DNA from: Delphinapterus leucas
Lineage: Eukaryota > Chordata > Mammalia > Artiodactyla > Monodontidae
DNA length: 64,000 bases
Assembly (NCBI RefSeq): GCF_002288925.2
Contig: NW_022098050.1
Span: 7,619,743-7,683,742, forward strand
Reading direction: 5' to 3'
Shown here: in pieces, positions 34,701-45,690 of the stretch
How positions within the stretch are numbered: position 1 is the stretch's first letter
Layout of the letters: each line of letters begins with the position of its first letter
The notes under the pieces: model-generated
Databases searched by the model: none
The model's input: the letters and a program-made list of their open reading frames with translations, nothing else
What the model was told of the DNA's origin: nothing
Position numbers and translations under genes: made by a program

Positions 34701-35241
34701 GTTTGGGGTCATTGTGTTTTCATTGTCATTTGTTTCTAGGTATTTTTTGATTTCCTCTTTGATTTCTTCAGTGATCTCTTGCTTATTTATTAGTGTTTTG
34801 TTTAGCCTCCATGTGTTTCTATTTTTTACAGATGTTTTCTTGTAATTGATGTCTAGTCTCATAGCATTGTGTCAGAAAACATAGTTGATACGATTTCAAT
34901 ATTCTTAAATTTGCCAAGGCTTGATTTGTGACCCAAGATATGATCTATCCTGGAGAATGTTCCATGAGCACTTGAGAAGAATGTGTATTCTGTTGTTTTT
35001 GGATGGAATGTCCTATAAATATCAATTAAGTCCATCTTATTTAATGTATCATTTAAAGCTTGTGTTTCCTTATTTACTTTCATTTTGGATGGTCTGTCCA
35101 CTGGTGAATGTGGGGTGTTAAAGTCCCCTACTCTTATTGTGTTACTGTCGATTTCCCCTTTTATGGCTGTTACTGTTTGCCTTATGTTTTGACGTGCTCC
35201 TGTGTTGGGTACATAAATATTTACAATTTTTATATCTTCTT
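31708..35241 (-). pseudogene. L1-B ORF2 remnant (endonuclease-RT-tail)
   Basis: ORF2p is the L1 endonuclease and reverse transcriptase. Visible pieces in order: endonuclease C-terminal half (35101-34859, with SRIDHILGHK), RT N-terminal region (34327-33896, with [14 protein letters not shown] and IPKPDK), RT catalytic core in one 295-codon frame (33784-32897, with [12 protein letters not shown] and [11 protein letters not shown], the two aspartate motifs), then the tail in broken frames to 31708. The endonuclease N-terminus is deleted. A one-base deletion near 34871 breaks the frame at the endonuclease SD(H) catalytic motif. At least four further frameshifts or stops. Non-functional. Confidence 0.9.
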
Positions 35242-35759
35242 TTTGGATTGACTATTTCCTTTCCCATATTAGGGAAGTTTTCAGCTATAATCTCTTCAAA
35301 CATTTTCTCAGCCCCTCTCTTTTTCTCTTCTTCTTCTGGGACCCCTGTAATTCGAATGTTGGTGTGTTTAATGTTGTCCCAGTGGTCTCTGAGACTGTCC
35401 TCAATTCTTTTCATTCTTTTTTCTTTATTCTGCTCTGCAGTAGTTATTTCCACTATTTTATCTTTCAGGTCACTTATCCGTTCTTCTGCCTTGGTTATTC
35501 TGCTATTGATGCCTTCTAGAGAATTTTTAATTTCATTTTTTGTGTTGTTCATCACTTTTTGTTTGCTGTTTAGTTCTTCTAGGTCCTTGTTAAACGTTTC
35601 TTGTATTTTCTCCATTCTGTTATCAAGATTTTGGTTCATTTTTACTATCATTATTCCGAATTCTTTTTCAGGTAGATTGCCTATTTCCTCTTCACTTGTT
35701 AGGTCTGGTGGGTTTCTGCCTTGCTCCTTCATATCCTGTGTGTTTTTCTGTCTTCTCAT
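35142..35759 (-). pseudogene. L1-B ORF1::ORF2 deletion fusion
   Basis: A 205-codon frame starting MRRQKNTQDMKEQ, the ORF1 start. About 170 residues are ORF1 (coiled coil with EERISDLKDKIVEIT, start of the RRM with NIRITGVPE), ending at NFPNMGKEIVN. It then reads ORF2 endonuclease-region DNA in the wrong frame and stops. The C-terminal half of ORF1p, the inter-ORF spacer and the ORF2 start are missing. Confidence 0.85.
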
Positions 35760-36265
35760 TTTGCTTAACTTACTGTGTTTGGGGTCTCCTTTTCACAGGC
35801 GGCAGGTTCGTAGCTCCTGTTGTTTTTTGTGTGTGTCCCCAGTGGCTAAGGTTGGTTCAGTGGGTTGTGTAGGCTTCCTGGTGGAGGGGACTAGTGCCTG
35901 TGTTCTGGTGGATGAGGCTGGATCTTGTCTTTCTGGTGGGCAGGTCCATGTCTGGTGGTGTGTTTTGGGGTGTCTGTGGCCTTATTATTATTTTAGGCAG
36001 CCTGTCTGCTAATGGATGGGGTTGTGTTCCTATCTTGCTAGTTGTTTGGCATAGGGTGTCCAGCACTGTAGCTTGCTGGTCGTTGAGTGGAGCTGGGTCT
36101 TGATGTTGAGATGGAGATCTCTGGGAGATTTTCTCTGTTTGATATTATGTGGAGCTGGGAGGTTTCTTGTAGACCAGTGTCCTGAACTTGGCTCTCCCAC
36201 CTCAGAGGCACAGCCCTGACACATGGCTGGAGCACCAATAGCCTGTCATCCACACGGCTCAGAGT

Positions 36266-36460
36266 AAAAGGGAGAAAAAAAAGAAAGAAAGAAGAAGATA
36301 AAATAAAGTAAAATAAAATAATTTAAATAAAAACTAATTATTAAAAAAGTTTTTTAAGTAATAAAAAAAGAAAGAAGAGAGCAACCAAACCAAAACACAA
36401 ATCCACCGATGATAAGAAGTGCTAAAAACTATACTAAAAGAAAAAAAAAAAAAAACTGAC
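36266..36460. repeat. purine-rich tract in L1-B 5'UTR
   Basis: A/G-rich with aaagaaagaaag, taaaataaaa and a 15-A run. Equivalent to 18418-18612 in L1-A. Confidence 0.88.
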
Positions 36461-37652
36461 CGGCAGAAACCTAGGGCAAATGGTAGAAGCAAAGCTGTAC
36501 AGACAAAGTCACACACAGAAGCATACATATACGCACTCACAAAAAGAGAAAAAGGGAAAAATATATATATCGTTACTCCCAAAGTCCACCTCCTCAATTT
36601 GGGATGATACACGTTGTCTATTCAGGTATTCCACAGATGCAGGGTACATCAAGTTGTTTGTGGAGATTTAATCCACTGCTCCTGAGGCTACTGGGAGAGC
36701 TTTCCATTTCTCTTCTTTGTTCTCACAGCTCCTGCGGTTCAGCTTTGGATTTGGCCCCGCCTCTGAGTGTAGGTCGCCGGAGGGCGTCTGTTCTTCACTC
36801 AGACAGGACGGGGTTAAAGGAGCCGCTGATTTGGGGGCTCTGGCTCACTCAGGCCGGGGGGAGTGCGGGGCACGGAGTGCGGGGCGAGCCTGCGGCGGCA
36901 GAGGTCGGCATGACGTTGCACCAGCGTGAGGCGTGCCGTGCGTCCTCCCGGGGGAGTTGTCCCTGGATCACGGGACCCTGGCAGTGGTGGGCTGCACAGG
37001 CTTCTGCGAGGGGAGGTGTGGAGAGTGACCTGTGCTCGCACACAGGCTTCTTGGTGGCTGCAGCAGCAGCCTTAGCGTCTCATGCCCGTCTCTCGGGTCC
37101 GCGCTGATCGCCGTGGCTCGCGCCCGTCTCTGGAGCTCCTTTAAGCGGTGCTCTGAATCCCTTCTCCTTGTGCACCAGGAAACAAAGAGGCAAGAAAAAG
37201 TCTCTTGCCTCTTCGGCAGCTCCAGACTTTTTCCCGGACTCCCTCCCGGCTAGCTGTGGTGCACTAACCCCTGGAAGGCTGTGTTCACGCCGCCAGTCCC
37301 AGCCCTCTCACTGCGCTCCGACCGAAGCCAGAGCCTCAGCTCCCAGCCCCGCCCGCCCCGGCGGGTGAGCAGACAAGCCTCTCGGGCTGATGAGTGCTGG
37401 TCGGGACCGATCCTCTGTGCAGGAATCTCCCCGCTTTGCCTTCTGCACCCCTGTTGCTGTGCTCTCCTCCGCGGCTCCGAAGCTCCCCTCTCTGCCTCCC
37501 GCAGTCACCGCCCGCGAAGGGGCTTCCTAGTGTGTGGAATCCTTTCCTCCTTCGCAGCTCCCTCCCACTGGTGCAGGTCCCGTCCCTATTCTTTTGTCTA
37601 TGTTGTTTCTTTTTTCTTTTGCCCTACCCAGGTACGTGGGGGGTTTCTTGCC

Positions 37653-37752
37653 NNNNNNNNNNNNNNNNNNNNNNNNNNNNNNNNNNNNNNNNNNNNNNNN
37701 NNNNNNNNNNNNNNNNNNNNNNNNNNNNNNNNNNNNNNNNNNNNNNNNNNNN
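37653..37752. other. assembly gap, exactly 100 N
   Basis: One hundred N, a common placeholder for a gap of unknown size. The 96 bp left of it (37557-37652) recur at 37795-37890, and 37753-37794 is the inverse of 37513-37554. Confidence 0.98.
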
Positions 37753-38030
37753 TGAAGGAGGAAAGGTTTCCACACACTAGGAAGCCCCTTCGCGGCTCCC
37801 TCCCACTGGTGCAGGTCCCGTCCCTATTCTTTTGTCTATGTTGTTTCTTTTTTCTTTTGCCCTACCCAGGTACGTGGGGGGTTTCTTGCCTTTTGGGAGG
37901 TCTGAGGTCTTCTGCCAGCGTTCAGTAGGTGTTCTGTAGGAGTCGTTCCACATGTAGATGTATTTCTGATGTATTTGTTGAGAGGAAGGTGATCTCCAGG
38001 TCTTACTCTTCCGCCATCTTGAAGCTCCTC

Positions 38031-38900
38031 CTGTGTCTGGATATTTTGCCTGACATTTTGTTTATGTGAGCAGTTCATCAGTATCATTGCACATAGCAGT
38101 AGTTCATTAATTTTTATTGCTATACTTTGTAAAAATATACTGAATTCATTTATCCACCCTACTGAGGGATATCTGAGCTGGTTACTGGATTTGTCTATTA
38201 GAAATAATGCTGCTATGGGCATTCTCTTACATGACTTTTGATGCACATATATATATATATATTTCTTTGGGCATATATCTGGGAATAAAATTATTGGATT
38301 ATGGGATGTGTGGTAAATAGTAAAAAAAACCAGTTTTCAATAGTGGTTGTATAAATAAATTTACAGTAGTACCAGCAATATATGAAGGTTCTAGTTGCTG
38401 TAAAGACTCACAATACTTGGCATTTTCATTTTCCTTAATTTTAGCCATTGGGTAGGTGTATAGCGGTATCTCATTGTGGTTTGAATTTGCATTTTTTGAT
38501 AACTAATAAGGTTGAGAATCTTTTCACATATCCTCATGAATAAATAGAATATATGCATTTAAGGTTATAAATTTCCTTACATGCATAGCTTTAGGTGTAT
38601 TTCACAAGTTAGTTTGTATTTTAATTATTATTTAGTTTGGAATGTTCTCTAACTTCTATTTTAACTGATTCTTTGACTTACTGTCTATTTAACTGTATGT
38701 TGCTAACTTTCCAACACTAGGGGATTTTCTGGTTATCTTTTTGTTAATGATGTCTGGCTTCCACAGACTCTGAAAGATCACATTCCTTTGATATTTATTT
38801 TAGGCCCAACATACGGTAATTTTTGGTAACTATTTTGTGTCCCTTTGTAAGTAATGCACAGTCTATCACTGTTGGGGTCAATCTTCCATATATGTCAAGT
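38031..38900 (-). mobile_element. old L1 ORF2 fragment
   Basis: Reverse-complement L1, tail region at the left (ttcatttatccaccctactg, tgctgctatgggcattctct) and endonuclease-proximal sequence at the right (atttaggttataaatttcct-like, agtctatcactgttggggtc). A short TA run lies at 38252-38262. Confidence 0.7.
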
Positions 38901-39395
38901 TAGAACAGGGAAGAAAATAACAATAAGGCTCCAAAGATTTGTACAATATGATACATAAGGCTGACTTACTTTGGCATGTATAGAAGCAGAAAATATGCCC
39001 GGATCACAATAACACAAAAGTTGAAATTAATAACAAAAACAGAAAGAAAAATACAAGTAAAATACAACTTCTTTCATAAACAACTGATATGAGGGGAAAA
39101 AATCATTTCAAAAATAAATAAGTACAATTATATAAATGCTATATATGAGATAAAAATTAAAGCATTACTCAGAGAAACAAATCTTAACCCTAAATATTTA
39201 TATTAATAACTAAGAAAAAATAATCAAACTCAGTAGGTTAGAAAAAGAACACAAAATTAAGCCTTAGGGAAGCAGAAAGGAAATGAAGCAAAAGCAGAAA
39301 TTGTTGATATAGGAAATAAGACCTCTATATTTAACAAATAAATCAAAGAGCTTATTCTTTGAAAAAGTCAGTAAAATGGATAACTTTATTGTATT
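38901..39395 (+). mobile_element. probable old L1/HAL1 fragment
   Basis: A-rich plus-strand sequence with the L1 endonuclease-RT linker texture (atactcagagaaacaaatct-like, gaagcagaaaggaaatgaag, gaaaaagtcagtaaaatgga). No frame survives. Confidence 0.5.
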
Positions 39396-39865
39396 AGGAT
39401 TAAGCTAAGCTTAGACTGTTGTTGTAAACAACCTCTAAGTCCTAGTGGTTTGTCACATAAATTTTATTTCTCATGCACACAAAGTCCACTATAGGTTAGA
39501 AGACTCTCCAAGGCAACTGTTTTCCCTGCAGTCTCAGCCATTTGGGCTGCTTTGACTTGAGGTTCTGCCCTATCAACACATGCCCTCCAAGCTTACTGTC
39601 AGTAGGGAAGAGAATCTGGAAGATTTCACAAAGGCTTTTCATCCTCAGCCCAGAATGTCTCCATGGCTCCAAGGGAGATAAGTTTCATTACATTTTGAAT
39701 GGGTGCATATGGCTCCAAGTCTAATACCCTAGGAATGTCAGGAGCCAGTGGGTCTGGGGTAAAGGAAACATTCTCTAGCATGTCAATTTTCTTTACTCAG
39801 GAAGTCAAACAGTGCGGAAACAGGAAAATATTTACTTCCTGACACTAGTGTTTACTAGAAAACAA
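39396..39865. other. unassigned, possibly LTR-derived
   Basis: Reads tagtggtttgtcacataaat and tttatttctcatgcacacaa, a texture seen at the ends of some mammalian LTRs in reverse. No family assigned. Confidence 0.3.
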
Positions 39866-41690
39866 TTAGAAATGAAATGACTGGGTTGCATCTTCAACTT
39901 TTCTAACCACTGATAAATTATCTCCCAAAGTAGTGTTATCAGTTTAAACACTCACTGGCAGTGTACTCAAGTTACTGTTTCTCCACATCCTCATCAAGAA
40001 ATAATATTGGCAGACATCATGTTTTTGCCTACCAGATAGCTGTTACACGATGTCTCACTGTTTTCTAAATTTTAATTTTCCTGATATAGCAAGGTGGGAG
40101 GATTTTTTAAAAAAATGTTTTGGCCATTGAATTTCCTCTTCTGTTGATTGCTTGTTCATATTCTATGCCCATATAGCTATTGAGTATTTGTGTTATTTAT
40201 TGATTTGTAGGCATCATTACATAGTCTGGAAGCTAATACTTTGCATGCATTGCAAAATCTTCTCCCAGTCTGTACCTTGTCTGTAACCTTTTCACTCTTC
40301 TAATGGTCTATTGTGTACAAATTTTTAAATATTTAGTCAAAATGTATCAGTTTTCCCTTAGGAAGTTTTTTGTTTCTATCTTTCAAAATCTTCTCAAATC
40401 TAAAGTCACATTTATATTCTCCTACTAGTCATTTTGAAACTAGTAGTTTGTTCTTCACATTTAGGTTTTAATTTTATTTGGAACTTATTTTTAAATAATA
40501 TTGTAAAGTTTTTATTATATTTGGTTGTTACTTTTATATAGATACCTGTGGGGAAAGAATTTGAGATCATGGCCCACAGAGAAAATGTAGTGTCAGATCC
40601 AGTGAGGTAAAAGGACATTAAAAGAAAGCTAAGTGGTGGTCTGTGGAGAAACAGGCTGTCAGTACACTGGAAAGATGGAGGCAAAGTTATTGACATGGGC
40701 CATGATTCTCCCTTCTTTCACTAGACAAAGGATTGACTTTGTTCCTGCTGAATACAATTCGATAAAAGCAGACCCATTTTTTGTGTGAATATTCCTTAAA
40801 CAGAAGCACCAGGTTGTTTATGAAAGTTCCCTGGACTAGTGATATAAGCTCAAGCATAACAGAGCAATTGCAGAGTCAGAATTAGTTCATTTTCTGCTCC
40901 GAGATTGTCTCTGGCAGGTATTCACACTTTATGACTTAAGGGGAAAAGGAAAATGAAAAAGCCATTCCAATTTATGCAGCATCTGCTCTGGCTGTTTGGC
41001 CATCTCACTTCCATTAAGTTCTGTAGCTGTGCCTAAATTAATTGGCACAAACTCCTGTTTGGGGGAGGGGAGTCTCTTCCCATAAGTCTGTTATTCACTA
41101 GATTGCTAAAATATCCAGTTGTCCCAGCACAATATATAGACTAGTCTACCTCTTACTATTGATTTGTAATGACAGTTCTGTCATACATCAGATTTTGATA
41201 TAAGCATGCATTTGTTTGTGGGTTCTCTGTTCTGTTCCCTGGGTTTATTTGTCTGTCCCTGCAACAAGAGCTCACTGTGACTAAGTACTATACCTTTATA
41301 ATAAATCTTAATATCTGCTAGGGTGAGTATCCACACTTTGTTTTATTTCTTTTATTGACTTTATTTTTGGAACCTAAAAACAACACCCCCCCAAAAAAAA
41401 AACCATGTGAATTTTAGGATTATCTTGGTAAATTCAATGAAAAATTCTATTGAATGTTGTGATTATAATGTCATTTAATTCAAAGATCAGAACAGGCAGA
41501 ACTGACATTTTTTTATAGATTTGTCTTATCCATGAACATGGTCCATCTTTTCATTTTATCAGAACTTCTTTTATGTCCTATAAGGTTTCATAATTTTTCT
41601 ATGAATAACTTACCCATATTTTGTTAACCATTTTTCCCCTATGGGTTTTCTTCTTATTTTGAACATTAGCACTTTAAAATTACTTTTTCA
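39866..41690 (-). mobile_element. old L1 ORF2/3' fragment split by an insertion
   Basis: 39870-40550 and 41109-41690 are consecutive reverse-complement L1 parts: cattaaaagttgaaattgc-type tail motifs, 'cttctcccagtctgtacctt', then 'aatatccagttgtcccagca', 'aggattatcttggtaaattc'. The join across 40551-41108 shows a later insertion. Confidence 0.65.
40551..41108 (+). mobile_element. 558-bp insert in old L1, possible ERV LTR
   Basis: Begins TGTGGGGAAAGAATTTGAGA, a typical start for class I LTRs, and its context (a single block splitting a contiguous L1) requires insertion. I do not see a clear polyadenylation signal or a duplication, so its class is uncertain. Confidence 0.4.
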
Positions 41691-41694
41691 AATC

Positions 41695-42168
41695 ATGTGG
41701 CAGCCATGAAAGTGGGTCACTCAGATCCTCAGATCTCCATTCAGAGAAAACTAGCTGGGAGGTACACAGTCAGCTGATGGCCTTCAGCGGCAGCACCTTT
41801 GAGATCCACTGCAGTATATGAATCAACGGCATATTTTCTTCAGGCAGCTCCAACCACAGACAGAGCACAATAGGGGTGCCAGATCCTGGGCAACTCTACC
41901 CAAGGTAGAACTCCTCTAGAAGCAATCTTTGCTCTGGAGTACCTTGTTGCACTTGCCATGATTTCCTCAGAGATGCACTTTAGTCTGAGCCTCTTCCTGC
42001 ATAATCCCTTGCCCCTCTCCTTCAACAGGGGTCAGATATTTACTGCAGCATGTAAGGCTTTCCCTGTCTATTCCTATCCCCTCTCTTCTTGTTGTTCAAA
42101 AGTATTAACCACAATAAATCTTTTGCACTTCTAATTCTGTCTTAGCATCTGCTTAAACAAAGGACTTC
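41695..42168 (+). mobile_element. ERVL-class 5' LTR
   Basis: The 3' end carries accacaataaatcttttgca (polyadenylation signal aataaa at 42113-42118) then cttctaattctgtcttagca and tctgctt, the usual end of ERVL/MLT2-like LTRs. It is followed directly by gag-like internal sequence, so it is the 5' LTR. Confidence 0.65.
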
Positions 42169-43660
42169 AAATGATACAATGCATTATCATAAATGGTATA
42201 AGAAAGCATGCATTAAGATGGGTCTTGGAAATTTATTCATGCATAACTTGGCTAAAAAAAGAATCCCATCCCAACTGGTATGTGGGGTATGGTGGCACAA
42301 CTGCTAAAACTTTCAGTGGCAATGACTTGGAAAAGCATCCTGATGAAGGGGAACACCATGACCATTGTGACATTACAAGCATTGGAAAGGTCTGGGGTGA
42401 ATATATACAAGGGCAATGAGCTTGGACAATTATCACTAAGTTGCACTGAAGCCCTAAAGAGTGATCATGAGCAAATGAAGGCATTGAAACAATAGATAAA
42501 CACTAAATATGAGAACCAGAAGTCCTCCTTGTTAGCTTACAGATATACCAGCTGAGGAAAAATATCAGAATCTGTTAGTGAAGTTTGAGGAGCTTCAAAG
42601 ACAAGTCCATGCTCAGTCAAGGTAGGTCTGTTACACTAAGGTCAAGACCCTAGTTGGAAAAACATAGAACCCTAACACATGGGATGTAGACTTCTGGGTG
42701 GATGTTTCCGAGGATTAGGGCTAAGCAAACTACCCTGAACCCTCAGGAGCCATATAGAGGCGGTCCAGTCTGCATTACTAAAAAGGTCCAAGAAAGCATG
42801 TATTAAGATGGGTTTTGGAGACTTATTAATTTACTACTTGGCTAAAAAAAAAAATCCCATCCCAAGTGGTATGTGGGGCATTGCTAAAAAGGTAGCAATT
42901 CCACTGTGTGGGAAGATATTTAAGAGGCCTCTCCCCTGTAGAGCAAAAGGTGCTCCCATCAGAAGCTTCCCTCACCTTCTCTCTGGGTGCCAGACTGAAA
43001 ACTAGGGTTAAGTTCTAACATATATGAACTGGGGTTATGCTGAGCCCAATAAGGGAGGAAAAAGATTGCACCCAAAAGGATCTTCAAGAGTTGGCTAACA
43101 CTTACTGGCATGAGCCAGGGGAGTACACAGGGGATTGGGTTTTGAGGGTGTTTGATCAAGTGAACCAGAATATAATACAGGAGAAAACAGAGTTCACTGA
43201 CTTGGGGCTACTCTCTCAGGACAAAAGAAATAATACCTGGGCAAGAACCCCAAGGGATGAGGCAAAGTTGGTACTAGTATGGCTCTTTGGAGCCCAAGTG
43301 ATAGTCCTAAGTGACAGGGAAACAAAGTGGGAATGCCTGAGTGGCCATGGCAAAGAGTGGAGGAAGGAATGAAGAGTCGGGGAAGTGGATCTGCTGGAAT
43401 GGGTATATTAGGTGAAGCCAGAAGATCCACCAGAGGTTTATATTCCATGGGAAGGTTCAGATGGGCATAGGATATACCTAAGCCATCAGGTGTGCGCTGC
43501 TGGGAAGAGCACCAGTGCTACTAAGGAGTTCTGTGGTAGCTATTCTCTGCAGGCCAGGACTCATGTTAGAAGTGATCACATAGTTTGGCTCGTTGACAGC
43601 AATGGGGACGATGGCCCCAGCCCACCCAAACAACGGTAGGTCTATTTAGGTTTTTCATTT
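42169..43660 (+). pseudogene. ERVL/MaLR gag-like internal remnant
   Basis: Degenerate internal region of an endogenous retroelement of the ERVL/MaLR group. The longest frame, 111 codons at 43037-43372, contains WHEPGEYTGDWVLRVFDQ followed by LGLLSQD, a pattern I recognise from ERVL-group capsid-like gag sequences. Upstream, 42644-42720 reads a conserved linker-like segment with an internal stop. Stops and frameshifts are spread over the whole region. A block of about 90 bp occurs twice (42200-42288 and 42790-42879). No pol sequence or 3' LTR was recognised to the right. Confidence 0.6.
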
Positions 43661-44960
43661 GTTTTTTCTCTCTTGCTGTCTCTCTCCCTTTATCCCTCCT
43701 AGTCTCAAGCTGCCTAGTCACCCCATCTGGAACTAGGTCAAATGTGACAATTGGCAGTAATTATCTTGTGGTGATATTGGGTATAGGGCTAATTCAGTTA
43801 CAGAGATAGCTGGCAGCTCTATCTTTGTCTTCCAATGCCCCAGGCCTGCTGTGTTTCCTGAGCTGAAGCCTTAGTTAGAAACTGGCAGAAGCAATTTTTC
43901 AACCTCCTTTCAGGAGGGATGGTTTCACGGAGGGGCTTTGATTGTGGCTGCCTACTTAAAGATTTTAATTCTTTGTTGCTTTTATTTGCTAAGTACCTGG
44001 TCATCTCTGGTTTCAGCCCTAAGATTCAGCTAGCTTGTGGCTTCTGCCCTACTCACCATTCTGGTTCTTATTTAATTTTTTAGTTTTTGAGATATTTATC
44101 TTATCCATACACTCAGTTATATCTTTTTACTTCCTCTTCTTAATATTTTACCCGTCACTTCAATGGGCTCGAAGCTTAAAGCCTGTTCTTACAATACCTT
44201 CTTGACCAAAATGTATTCCTTTTTTTTTTTACAGAGAAAGCATTCTTTTTTTCTCCCTCTTTCTCTTTTTGTCTCTTGTAGCTTTTAAGGTTTTCAAATT
44301 TATCCTTGCTTTCTCTAGTTTCACTAAGATGTTTATAGGAAATTTATTTTTATTCATTTTGTTTGGTACTTTAAATGCCTTTTTATGTGAAGACCCATGT
44401 CTTTCTTCAGTGTTGGAAACTTTATTATTATCATTTCAAATATTGAGTCACCACCATTCCATCAATTCTTCCAAAACTACTGTGAAACATACTACTCCCT
44501 CCTTTTCTTCTATCCATCTTACTTTCCTTCTTCCATGAAATATGTTTGCATTGATTGGATTTTTGCTGTATGCTATGCACAGTGAGAGGCCTTGAGAATA
44601 AAGAAACAAATATGTACACTGAGAGGCTTGAAATACTGTCTCAAAGTTATAGAGATCTTGAAATGATTAAACCAAATGCTTTTGGACACTTGGGTGAAGA
44701 AAAAGTGGGGGATGCTTAAGAAAATATCTCCCTTAGCTCCTACTTACATTTTTTCCTCGACACTGATCCAAAAATGGATTAATAATGGAAAGAAACTCCA
44801 ACCCAGTTCTTTATTCTCTGTTTTCAAATTATTCATGCCAATTGGCTCAATTCTTTCCATGAGGGCTTCATGCCCACTATGTTTGAAGCCCAGCATGGGG
44901 TGAAGGTTTGCTAAACCCAGAAGTGCCACTGCTTGGGGGAAGGCAATTTGCATGTTCCAT
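43661..44960. other. unassigned sequence
   Basis: 43661-44050 may be more of the ERVL internal region. 44060-44600 is T-rich and may be a reverse-complement old L1 ORF1 piece (attatcatttcaaatattga). Neither is secure. Confidence 0.35.
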
Positions 44961-45199
44961 ATTTATTATTGGTATTTATAGGCAGTATTTATGCTTTAAT
45001 TTTATTAGTATCAGTAAAGCAAAACAGTTGCACTTTATTCACTTTAATATAAAAGCAAATGGCCAAAACATAGAGAAATAAACATTAGCACCTTTAGATC
45101 TGACAATCTGCTATGCTCTCTAAAGATAATCACTGTATCTATATATATTTATAATATATTTTATATATATAATATATCTATAATACATTGGATTTGTGT
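44961..45199. repeat. AT-rich sequence with TA run
   Basis: Low-complexity TA-rich tract at 45137-45183. Confidence 0.6.
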
Positions 45200-45690
45200 C
45201 TTTTTGAATATTCTAAAAATGAAATCATATGGTTGGCATTTATATGTGGGCTGTTTTTTTGCTCAATATTATGTCTCTGTGATCCATCTATGTTGTTAGA
45301 TGTATCAGTAGTTTATTCATTTTCTTTGCTTTATCATATTTCATTATATTAATGTACCACAGATTATTATCCACTTTTTGTTGATGGGTATTTAAGGGGT
45401 TTCCATTTTTGAGCTATGAATATTGTTATACTTTTATGTGTATGAATATATGTATGCATTTATGTTACATGGACATGAAGGAGTGGACATGCTAGGTAAT
45501 AGGATATGCGTATGTTCAAATTTAGTAAATGGTGTTAAAGATTTTTACAAAGTGACTTCACAATTGTATATCCCACTGGTAGTATATGAGAAATCCAGTT
45601 GCTGCATATTCTTGTCAATGCTTGGTATTCTCAGTCTTTTGCCTTTTAGCCATCTTCATGGATGTATAGTTGTATATTATTGTGTTGTGT
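45200..45690 (-). mobile_element. old L1 3' fragment
   Basis: Reverse-complement L1: 'tattatccactttttgttga', 'ggggtttccatttttgagct', 'cttgtcaatgcttggtattc'. A separate copy from the element that begins at 45691, because the same L1 region is repeated there. Confidence 0.65.

Larger units (their letters stand above)
31388..38030 (-). mobile_element. L1-B: near full-span L1 with ORF1-ORF2 deletion and assembly gap
   Basis: Minus-strand L1 from poly-A (31388-31394) to a 5' end reading gaggagcttcaagatggcgg (minus strand, 38030 downwards). Order 5' to 3': 5'UTR with a 100-N gap (37653-37752), ORF1 start (35759), deletion that fuses mid-ORF1 to the ORF2 endonuclease domain (near 35241), frameshifted endonuclease, RT and C-terminal tail, 3'UTR. 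No target-site duplication was seen between flanks. Older or more decayed than L1-A, with many frameshifts. Confidence 0.9.
35760..38030 (-). promoter_or_regulatory. L1-B 5'UTR with CpG-rich promoter region
   Basis: Aligns throughout with the L1-A 5'UTR: the region just before ORF1 with gtttttggggtgtctgtg-like text, the purine tract (36266-36460), the CpG-rich distal half (about 36700-37550) and the YY1-like start. It contains the gap and a local rearrangement at 37513-37890. Confidence 0.8.

Noticed and set aside
35137..36012. 291-codon plus-strand open frame
   Set aside because: Antisense of the L1-B ORF1 and 5'UTR, equivalent to the frame at 17511-18263.
37281..37928. Frames of up to 215 codons crossing the gap
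   Set aside because: They include the 100-N gap and the duplicated gap flanks, so the translation is not real.
42171..43639. Domesticated gag gene
   Set aside because: Stops and frameshifts throughout and an LTR directly upstream; no long frame is preserved, so it is a dead retroelement remnant and not a domesticated gene.
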